Shown here: piece after piece, positions 1-4,982 of the stretch
How the letters are laid out: each line of letters begins with the position of its first letter
How positions within the stretch are numbered: the stretch's first letter is position 1
Origin: an uncultured Oscillospiraceae bacterium
GTDB taxonomy: Bacteria > Bacillota_A > Clostridia > Oscillospirales > Oscillospiraceae
DNA length: 8,589 nt
Reading direction: 5' to 3'
Assembly (NCBI GenBank): GCA_900762245.1
Contig: CAAFFR010000194.1
Coordinates: 1-8,589 of the forward strand
Notes under the pieces: model-generated
Seen by the model: only the letters and a program-made list of their open reading frames with translations
Databases searched by the model: none
What the model was told of the DNA's origin: nothing
Translations under genes and position numbers: made by a program

Positions 1-82
1 AGGTACACGCCCTGACGCAAAAAGTTTCAACCTTGTTTTTTGCTTTCGCAAAAAATTCTGCGAAGCCTTTTTCTACAGTCTG

Positions 83-108
83 AAACCGCCGGGGTGACCC
101 GGCGGTTT
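83..108 (-). terminator. Probable terminator of the Cys-rich protein gene
   Basis: A perfect 11-bp stem (AAACCGCCGGG pairing with CCCGGCGGTTT) with a GTGA/TCAC loop begins two bases beyond the minus-strand stop codon. The U-tract is only the TTT closing the stem, so termination may be inefficient. The symmetry means it could also act on transcripts arriving on the plus strand from outside the window. The remaining bases 1-82 show only AT-rich inverted repeats and no gene. Confidence 0.55.
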
Positions 109-110
109 GG

Positions 111-935
111 TTAGCAGACCTGGTACTGGTTGTCGCAGTCGTTGGAATCGTCGCAGTTTCTGGGGGAGAACTGCTGAGCCGGGAAGGGAATGCGGCTGAA
201 CATCTCGCAGGGGTCTTCACCGCTGCCGGGAGCATCGCAGCATTCCTTGCAGGGAATGGCGTAATCCAGTACCGGCACTACCAGCTGGGCATCCCGTTCC
301 AGCCGGACGATGGAGAACTGCCCCAGGGTCACAAACAGCTGCCGCTGTCCGCCGGAGATGACAAGCCCCTCATCAAACAGAGCCTTGATGGCATCCGGCA
401 CCTGCACATTTACCGCATCGCACCCGCAGGGGTCCGTATCCCGGATCTTGGAGCAAAGCACCATGGGGTCCAGGACTTCCACTACGGCGGTGGGCAGGTT
501 GGCGAAGAAGGTGGAGGGGCCATCATAGGCGCCCAGGCGGGTGGTGCTGCGGTAGATGTGAGCCCGGCTGTCTTCGCCGCAGAGAACGGCCCGTTTGGTG
601 AAAACAGCGAGACCGTACAGCGTAGTGGGGCGGGTATTGCCCACCATGGCATCAGCCAGTACCCGGTAGTAGAAGGTCAGGTCGATGCAGTAATGGTTCC
701 GGTCGAAGGCTACGGGCTCTACATCAATATAGGTAGTGATGAGTTCCGCGCAGCGGACCCGGGCGTTGGCGGCGGTGTCCAGAAGGGACTGGGAGCCGGT
801 GGTTAAGTACACCCGCAGGTCTTCGATACAGTCCTTATCCCGGCAGGAATCGGTGATTTTTCGAGTGTGGATGGACATGCACTGGCTGATGTCGCCTGCA
901 TCACAGCGCTGTGTCCCGGATTTTTGCTCTGACAT
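111..935 (-). CDS. Uncharacterised Cys-rich clostridial protein
   Basis: A 274-residue protein of unknown function. The start at 935 is preferred over the upstream ATG at 998 because GGGAGG (943-948) sits 7 bases before it. It contains 17 cysteines: a CRDKDC motif at residues 31-36 followed by EDLRVY, CGC at 170-172, CKECC at 229-233, and cysteines at 243, 261, 267 and the very last residue. There is no signal peptide or membrane segment. The middle (about 65-225) is an ordinary-looking mixed strand-rich domain, while the C-terminal 45 residues are Asp/Cys/Asn-rich and probably disordered or metal-binding/disulfide-forming. From memory the CRDKDC-EDLRVY pattern occurs in an uncharacterised family of clostridial proteins, but I have no trusted name for it. 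The Cys content and a possible sporulation promoter suggest a spore-layer protein. That is inference. It is monocistronic, with a terminator on each side. Confidence 0.85.
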   Translation of the reverse strand: MSEQKSGTQRCDAGDISQCMSIHTRKITDSCRDKDCIEDLRVYLTTGSQSLLDTAANARVRCAELITTYIDVEPVAFDRNHYCIDLTFYYRVLADAMVGNTRPTTLYGLAVFTKRAVLCGEDSRAHIYRSTTRLGAYDGPSTFFANLPTAVVEVLDPMVLCSKIRDTDPCGCDAVNVQVPDAIKALFDEGLVISGGQRQLFVTLGQFSIVRLERDAQLVVPVLDYAIPCKECCDAPGSGEDPCEMFSRIPFPAQQFSPRNCDDSNDCDNQYQVC

Positions 936-968
936 TGGAATACCTCCCGAATTGAAGATAAGCAAGCG

Positions 969-1004
969 CTTATAGGACAGTTTATGCGCCAGTTCCAAGG
1001 AAGT
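969..1004 (-). promoter_or_regulatory. Candidate promoter of the Cys-rich gene (sporulation-type or sigma-A)
   Basis: Read on the minus strand, AC (1003-1004), 16 bases, then CATAAACTG (978-986) resembles a sigma-K promoter (AC-N16/17-CATANNNTA, last position off). CATAAACT also matches 7 of 8 positions of the sigma-E -10 element, although no good sigma-E -35 is visible. A sigma-A reading competes: TTGGAA (993-998), 18 bases, TATAAG (969-974). The sequence alone does not decide between them. Confidence 0.35.
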
Positions 1005-1006
1005 GC

Positions 1007-1043
1007 AAAATAAATGCAGGCCGGGAGGAACCTCCTGGCCTGC
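1007..1043 (-). terminator. Intrinsic terminator of galM
   Basis: On the minus strand a 13-bp GC-rich stem (GCAGGCC-A-GGAGG / CCTCC-C-GGCCTGC, one A-C mismatch) with a TT apex (1016-1043) is followed by ATTTATTTT. It begins 15 bases after the galM stop codon. Its T-tract directly abuts the promoter of the next minus-strand gene. Confidence 0.85.
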
Positions 1044-1058
1044 ATGGGCATGGATTCT

Positions 1059-2075
1059 TTATACGAATTTATAAACGGTTTCGCTGCGGAAGGGTTCTCC
1101 TGCCTTTACGATGGGCTGGGGCCAGTCACTGTGGTGGAGACAGTTGGGGTAGAACTGGGTTTCCAGTGCCACGCCGGAGCGCTTGCTGTAGTAAATGCCG
1201 CCCTTACCGTGTTCATCCAGATAGTTGCCGGCATAGAACTGAATGCCGGGGCAGTCGGTATGGACTTCCATGGTGCGGCCGGAAAGGGGATCATGAAGGA
1301 CGGCACAGGGGTTGCAGTAGACCTCCCAGTTATGGTCATAGCCCCCCTGCAGATGCAGAGGTTCATAATCAGCACCAATGTCCTGTCGGATGGCCTTGGG
1401 GCTGCGGAAATCCATAGGGGTGCCTTCAACACTGCGCAGTTCACCGGTGGGGATATTCTCGGCATCATCGGGATTGAAGAACCGGCCGGAAATGGTGAGG
1501 ACCTGATCCATGGCAGCATCGATTTTTTCGTGGCCTGCCAGGTTGAAGTAGCTGTGGTTGGTGAAATTGAAGACGGTATCCTGATCGCAGACGGCTTCAT
1601 AGACGATGTGCAGACCCTTGTCATCATCCAGGGAATAGGTGACACGGATGGTGGCGTTGCCGGGGAATCCCTGATCGCCGTGGGGGCTGAACAGCTCCAG
1701 GGTCACGGAAGCGTCAGTGACTTCTACGGTCTTCCACATCCGCTGGAAGAAAAAGTCGGGACCGGAATGGAGGTTGTTGTTTCCTTCGTTTTTGGGCATC
1801 TGGTAAACAGTGCCGTTCAGGACAAAGCTGGCACCCTTCGTACGGTTGGAATTGCGGCCCACGGTGGCACCCAAAGCAGCACCGTTGGCGGTGCGGTAGC
1901 CGTTGCAGTCATCGTAGCCAAGCACCACGTCAGCAAGAGCACCGTTTTTATCGGGGACCAGCAGACGGACCAGGGAGGCACCGTAGTCGGTTACGGCTGC
2001 GGTGATGCCGCCGCCGTGTATGGTATACAGGGCAGCTGCCTCGCCGGAGGGCAAAATGCCGAAAGTTTCTTTCAT
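1059..2075 (-). CDS. galM: Aldose 1-epimerase (mutarotase)
   Basis: Interconverts alpha and beta anomers of aldoses such as galactose and glucose in the cytoplasm, feeding the Leloir pathway. The 338-residue product has the usual length for GalM. Residues matching the known active site are visible: Arg78 in GRNSNRTKG, His103 in NNLHSGPD, the catalytic base-type His174 in NFTNHSYFNLAGH, Asp247 in GGYDHNW, and the catalytic Glu305 in ALETQFYPN. The start at 2075 is chosen because AAAGGAG (2084-2090) lies 8 bases upstream. The in-frame ATG at 2093 lacks such a site, and the longer open frame up to 2306 runs through promoter sequence. It stands alone with its own promoter and terminator. No galK, galT or sugar transporter is in the window, so its sugar specificity in vivo cannot be inferred from context. 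Confidence 0.96.
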   Translation of the reverse strand: MKETFGILPSGEAAALYTIHGGGITAAVTDYGASLVRLLVPDKNGALADVVLGYDDCNGYRTANGAALGATVGRNSNRTKGASFVLNGTVYQMPKNEGNNNLHSGPDFFFQRMWKTVEVTDASVTLELFSPHGDQGFPGNATIRVTYSLDDDKGLHIVYEAVCDQDTVFNFTNHSYFNLAGHEKIDAAMDQVLTISGRFFNPDDAENIPTGELRSVEGTPMDFRSPKAIRQDIGADYEPLHLQGGYDHNWEVYCNPCAVLHDPLSGRTMEVHTDCPGIQFYAGNYLDEHGKGGIYYSKRSGVALETQFYPNCLHHSDWPQPIVKAGEPFRSETVYKFV

Positions 2076-2139
2076 GGAAAAGGCTCCTTTCATTTTTCTT
2101 CGGGAAAAAGGCGGAATTATGTAAAGATTGCTTATCTGA

Positions 2140-2168
2140 ATTATACTATATTCCCGGCGGTAAAGCAA
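2140..2168 (-). promoter_or_regulatory. Sigma-A promoter of galM
   Basis: On the minus strand TTGCTT (2163-2168), a 17-base spacer and a perfect TATAAT (2140-2145) precede galM and leave a leader of roughly 55-60 bases. The palindrome AAACGTTT (2167-2174) overlaps the -35 edge and could be a degenerate catabolite-responsive (cre) site, but it matches that consensus only partly. Confidence 0.65.
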
Positions 2169-2270
2169 ACGTTTCTTGAAAGATATCTGCGCTTTTTCCA
2201 ACTTTCCTTCCGCCAGTGCTGCTGTCAGAGGGCCTTTGGAAACGGAAACTTTTTTGCTGAGAAATGGTGG

Positions 2271-2318
2271 ATACTGTATTTTGTGCCTGGTACTTGACAA
2301 AACCACAATATCTTGTAT
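2271..2318 (+). promoter_or_regulatory. Two-box NrdR-type operator of nrdD
   Basis: Two sequences match the NrdR box ACACWATATNTTGTGT. The upstream one is ATACTGTATTTTGTGC (2271-2286, three mismatches). The downstream one is CCACAATATCTTGTAT (2303-2318, two mismatches). Their starts are 32 bases apart, about three helical turns, which is the known arrangement for this ATP/dATP-sensing repressor of ribonucleotide reductase genes. The downstream box fills the space between the -35 and -10 of the nrdD promoter, and the upstream one lies just before the -35, so binding should block RNA polymerase. The nrdR gene itself is not in the window. Confidence 0.8.
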
Positions 2319-2321
2319 AAT
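2294..2321 (+). promoter_or_regulatory. Sigma-A promoter of nrdD
   Basis: A consensus TTGACA (2294-2299), a 16-base spacer and a consensus TATAAT (2316-2321) lie 52 bases before the nrdD start codon. The slightly short spacer is filled by an NrdR-type box. Confidence 0.9.
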
Positions 2322-2373
2322 AGCTCATGCAAGTCGAGTGCCCAGAGGTTATAGATTCCAAGGAGGAAGCCCC

Positions 2374-4554
2374 ATGAAGATTATTAAGAGAAACGGTGCA
2401 GAAGTCGTTTTTGACATCGAAAAAATTATGATGGCCGTCACCAAGGCCAATGAAGCAGTGGAAGAAAAGGTCCGCATGACCCCTCTGCAGATTCAGCGGA
2501 TTTCCCAGAGCGTCCAGATCTCCTGTGAGGAGATGGGCCGCAGCCCCTCTGTGGAAGAGATTCAGGACCTGGTGGAAAAGTCCATCATGGCCCACGGAGC
2601 CTTTGAGGTTGCCAAGGAATATATTACATACCGCTATATCCGTTCTCTGGCCCGGCAGTCCAACACCACGGACGACCGGATTCTGAGCCTCATTGAATGC
2701 AACAATGAGGAAGTCAAGCAGGAGAACGCCAACAAGAATCCTACCATCAACGCAGTTCAGCGTGACTACATGGCCGGTGAAGTGTCCAAGGATATTACCC
2801 GCCGCATTCTGCTGCCCCAGGAGATCGTAGCTGCCCACGAGGTCGGTATCATCCATTTCCATGATTCCGATTACTACGCCCAGCATATGCACAACTGCGA
2901 TTTGGTGAATCTGGAGGACATGCTGCAGAACGGCACCGTTATTTCCGGTACCCTCATCGAGAAGCCTCATTCCTTCTCCACCGCCTGCAACATCGCTACC
3001 CAGATCATTGCCCAGGTGGCTTCCAACCAGTACGGCGGCCAGTCTATTTCTCTTACCCATCTGGCACCCTTTGTTCAGGTGAGCCGTGAGAAAATCCGCA
3101 AGGCAGTGGAAAAGGAAATGGAGATTTTCGGCGTGCAGGCATCCGATGAGAACATTTCCCGGGTGGTGGAAGACCGCTTGAGAGAAGAGGTCCGCCGCGG
3201 TGTCCAGACCATCCAGTATCAGGTAGTGACCCTGATGACCACCAACGGTCAGGCACCCTTCATCACGGTGTTCATGTATCTGAACGAGGCCAGAAGCGAG
3301 CAGGAGAAGAAGGATCTTGCTATGATCATCGAGGAGACCCTGCGCCAGCGCTATGAGGGCGTCAAGAATGAAAAGGGTGTCTGGATCACGCCCGCATTCC
3401 CCAAGCTGATCTACGTTCTGGAAGAGGACAATGTCCGGGAGGGAACTCCTTACTGGTACCTGACCAAGCTGGCTGCCCAGTGTACTGCCAAGCGGATGGT
3501 TCCTGACTACATCTCCGAGAAGAAGATGCTGGAACTGAAGGTGGACAAGAACGGCGAGGGCCACTGCTACACCTGCATGGGCTGCCGCTCCTTCCTGACT
3601 CCCTATGTGGACCCTGAAACCAACCAGCCCAAGTACTACGGCCGCTTCAATCAGGGTGTTATCACCATCAACCTGGTAGACGTTGCCCTGTCCTCCGGCC
3701 GGGATCTGGACAAGTTCTGGAAGATCTTCGACGAACGTCTGGAGCTGTGCCATCAGGGCCTGCTGTGCCGCCACGAGCGTCTGAAGGGCACCCTGTCCGA
3801 TGCTGCTCCCATTCTGTGGCAGTACGGCGCACTGGCAAGACTGCCTAAGGGCGAACCCATCGATAAGCTGCTTTACGGCGGATACTCCACCATCTCTCTG
3901 GGCTATGCGGGTCTATACGAATGTGTCAAGTACATGACCGGAAAGTCCCACACTGATGCCGAGGCCAAGCCCTTCGCATTGAAGGTGATGCAGCACATGA
4001 ACGATGCCTGCAAGAGCTGGAAGGCTATGCACAACATCGACTTCTCCCTCTACGGCACCCCTCTGGAATCCACTACCTACAAGTTTGCCAAGTGCCTGCA
4101 GAACCGTTTCGGCATGATCCCCGGCATCACGGACAAGAGCTATATCACCAACTCCTACCATGTCCACGTGTCTGAGCCCATCGATGCCTTCACCAAGCTG
4201 CAGTTTGAGTCCGAGTTCCAGCAGCTGTCTCCCGGCGGCGCGATCTCCTATGTGGAAGTGCCCAATATGCAGCAGAATATCGATGCCGTTCTGGAAGTCA
4301 TGCAGTTCATTTACGACAACATCATGTATGCCGAGCTGAACACCAAGTCTGACTTCTGCCAGGAATGCGGCTTCGACGGTGAGATCCAGATTCAGGAAGA
4401 TGAAGACGGCAAGCTGGTTTGGGTCTGCCCCAACTGCGGCAATACCGACCAGAACAAGATGAATGTGGCCCGCCGTACCTGCGGCTACATCGGCACCCAG
4501 TACTGGAACCAGGGCCGTACCCAGGAAATCAAGGACCGGGTTTTACACCTGTAA
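2374..4554 (+). CDS. nrdD: Anaerobic (class III) ribonucleoside-triphosphate reductase
   Basis: Reduces ribonucleoside triphosphates to deoxyribonucleotides without oxygen, using a glycyl radical installed by the radical-SAM activase NrdG. The product is 726 residues, normal for the family. Residues 1 to about 90 form an ATP-cone allosteric domain (opening MKIIKRNGAEVVFDIEKI). The catalytic barrel carries HNCDLVNL with Cys175, the likely thiyl-radical cysteine, and TCMGCRSF with Cys401 and Cys404, the region of the second active-site cysteine. Near the C-terminus are the four zinc ligands Cys662, Cys665, Cys685 and Cys688 (CQEC and CPNC). These are followed by RRTCGYIG with the radical Gly704. 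The start is set by AAGGAGG (2360-2366), 7 bases upstream. Earlier in-frame starts fall within the promoter. Unusually, no nrdG follows: the gene is succeeded by a palindromic element. NrdR-type regulation is expected from the operator. Confidence 0.98.
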   Translation: MKIIKRNGAEVVFDIEKIMMAVTKANEAVEEKVRMTPLQIQRISQSVQISCEEMGRSPSVEEIQDLVEKSIMAHGAFEVAKEYITYRYIRSLARQSNTTDDRILSLIECNNEEVKQENANKNPTINAVQRDYMAGEVSKDITRRILLPQEIVAAHEVGIIHFHDSDYYAQHMHNCDLVNLEDMLQNGTVISGTLIEKPHSFSTACNIATQIIAQVASNQYGGQSISLTHLAPFVQVSREKIRKAVEKEMEIFGVQASDENISRVVEDRLREEVRRGVQTIQYQVVTLMTTNGQAPFITVFMYLNEARSEQEKKDLAMIIEETLRQRYEGVKNEKGVWITPAFPKLIYVLEEDNVREGTPYWYLTKLAAQCTAKRMVPDYISEKKMLELKVDKNGEGHCYTCMGCRSFLTPYVDPETNQPKYYGRFNQGVITINLVDVALSSGRDLDKFWKIFDERLELCHQGLLCRHERLKGTLSDAAPILWQYGALARLPKGEPIDKLLYGGYSTISLGYAGLYECVKYMTGKSHTDAEAKPFALKVMQHMNDACKSWKAMHNIDFSLYGTPLESTTYKFAKCLQNRFGMIPGITDKSYITNSYHVHVSEPIDAFTKLQFESEFQQLSPGGAISYVEVPNMQQNIDAVLEVMQFIYDNIMYAELNTKSDFCQECGFDGEIQIQEDEDGKLVWVCPNCGNTDQNKMNVARRTCGYIGTQYWNQGRTQEIKDRVLHL

Positions 4555-4608
4555 AAAAATCAAAAAGACGCATCGCTAGATCAATGTCATTAAGTTAAGA
4601 AAGCCGAT

Positions 4609-4632
4609 GTAGGGTTGAGATATATCTCAACC
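4609..4632 (+). repeat. GTAGGG-plus-palindrome unit, copy 1
   Basis: GTAGGG (4609-4614) runs into a perfect 20-base palindrome (4613-4632) with a GATATATC core flanked by TTGA/TCAA. It forms the left inner hairpin of the palindromic element. Confidence 0.6.
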
Positions 4633-4687
4633 GGGAATCCCCGAAAACTGAGCGTAAACATCAAACGCCCAATGATCGAAACTGCCC

Positions 4688-4711
4688 GGTGCGGATATAT
4701 CCACACCCTAC
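4688..4711 (-). repeat. GTAGGG-plus-palindrome unit, copy 2
   Basis: On the minus strand GTAGGG (4706-4711) runs into a 20-base palindrome (4688-4707) with the same GATATATC core. Its stem flanks differ from copy 1: one pair is T-G, which would wobble as RNA on the minus strand but is a C-A mismatch on the plus strand. It forms the right inner hairpin of the element. Confidence 0.55.
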
Positions 4712-4757
4712 GATCCCATTGACTGAATGACATTGATTGGAAGATGCGTCTTTTGGT

Positions 4758-4791
4758 GTAGAGGCGATTCGCGAATCGCCCTCCTTTTATT
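4758..4791 (+). terminator. Hairpin with T-rich tail (GTAGAG-plus-palindrome unit, copy 3)
   Basis: GTAGAG (4758-4763) leads into the perfect 18-base palindrome GGCGATTCGCGAATCGCC (4763-4780), followed by CTCC and TTTTATT. It can serve as an intrinsic terminator for nrdD read-through. It also shares the GTAG(G/A)G-then-palindrome layout of the two hairpins upstream, so it may be a lone unit of the same repeat family. The CTCC between stem and T-run makes it a less than ideal terminator. Confidence 0.5.
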
Positions 4792-4818
4792 TGGGGACTA
4801 GGCAAAGACTGAAAACTG

Positions 4819-4827
4819 TGATATACT
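4819..4827 (+). promoter_or_regulatory. Extended -10 promoter for the small ORF and DUF218 gene
   Basis: TG-A-TATACT (4819-4827) is an extended -10 element with 5 of 6 matches in the hexamer. No convincing -35 lies 16-18 bases upstream, which is tolerated by extended -10 promoters. A transcript would start near 4834, about 20 bases before the small ORF. No other promoter was found between here and the DUF218 gene that is not followed by the terminator at 4928-4965. Confidence 0.6.
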
Positions 4828-4855
4828 ATATCAAACCATCCCTGGAGGAATTTCT

Positions 4856-4921
4856 ATGAGAAAAGCCTGTACTTATCTGCGTGAAGAGGCAGCGGGCTTT
4901 GTCGGCGGTTGCAAAAGTTAA
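4856..4921 (+). CDS. 21-residue small ORF, possible leader peptide
   Basis: A short gene preceded by GGAGG (4844-4848) at 7 bases, downstream of an extended -10 promoter. It ends with TAA 6 bases before a strong intrinsic terminator. The peptide begins MRKACTYLRE and ends GFVGGCKS, with cysteines at 5 and 19. It is not hydrophobic, so it is unlike a type I toxin. It is not enriched in one amino acid, so it is unlike classical biosynthetic attenuator leaders. The promoter, ribosome site, ORF and terminator form a compact unit, with the DUF218 gene starting only 18 bases after the terminator's T-tract. That suggests either an attenuating leader peptide for that gene or an independent small protein. 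I do not recognise the peptide. Confidence 0.6.
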   Translation: MRKACTYLREEAAGFVGGCKS

Positions 4922-4927
4922 CATAAC

Positions 4928-4965
4928 AAAAGCGGCCTGTTTTGGGCCGCTTTTCTGTATTTTTA
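4928..4965 (+). terminator. Strong intrinsic terminator / possible attenuator before the DUF218 gene
   Basis: A perfect 10-bp stem, AAAAGCGGCC (4928-4937) and GGCCGCTTTT (4945-4954), with a 7-base loop is followed by CTGTATTTTTA. A ribosome at the small ORF's stop codon would cover part of the 5' arm, so translation of the small ORF could affect folding. The early small-ORF segment AAAAGCC (4861-4867) resembles the 5' arm and could pair weakly (6 bp) with the 3' arm. I see no strong antiterminator. Confidence 0.85.
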
Positions 4966-4982
4966 GTAGGAGGTGGCAAGTT

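Larger units (their letters stand above)
4580..4737. mobile_element. Imperfect palindromic intergenic element (MITE-like)
   Basis: A 158-base element is bounded by perfect 12-bp terminal inverted repeats (ATCAATGTCATT at 4580-4591; AATGACATTGAT at 4726-4737). The two arms mirror each other further inward: each has GTAGGGT followed by a palindrome with a GATATATC core and then ACCGGG (the right arm read on the minus strand). It has no coding capacity, so if mobile it would need a transposase supplied in trans. No target-site duplication is visible at these borders (GCTAG left, TGGAA right). An alternative is a structured 3'-UTR or non-coding RNA. It appears once in the window, so its dispersal is not shown. 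Confidence 0.5.
4563..4754 (+). terminator. Possible nrdD terminator split by an inserted element
   Basis: A perfect 12-bp inverted repeat, AAAAGACGCATC (4563-4574) and GATGCGTCTTTT (4743-4754), starts 9 bases after the nrdD stop. Its arms are 168 bases apart. Without the 4580-4737 element the arms would close over a loop of about 10 bases and end in TTTT, like an intrinsic terminator. It may still fold, with the element as a structured apex. The T-run is part of the stem and no further T-tract follows. Confidence 0.45.

Noticed and set aside
36..55. TTTTTTGC-TTTC-GCAAAAAA hairpin near the left edge
   Set aside because: The stem is almost entirely A-T, has no following T-tract on either strand and overlaps an alternative TTCGC/GCGAA pairing, so it is not convincing as a terminator or regulatory site.
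1014..2297. 427-codon plus-strand open frame opposite galM
   Set aside because: galM on the other strand has all catalytic residues and good signals. This frame starts inside the galM terminator and has Val/Gly/Ala-rich antisense composition.
2146..3774. Long minus-strand open frame (542 codons) opposite the 5' half of nrdD
   Set aside because: It lies antisense to a gene with every NrdD motif intact, has no ribosome site, and its His/Leu/Gly-rich product is typical of the reverse complement of a GC-biased gene.
4856..4921. Type I toxin for the small ORF
   Set aside because: The peptide is charged at the N-terminus, lacks a membrane-spanning stretch, and no antisense RNA promoter was recognised next to it.
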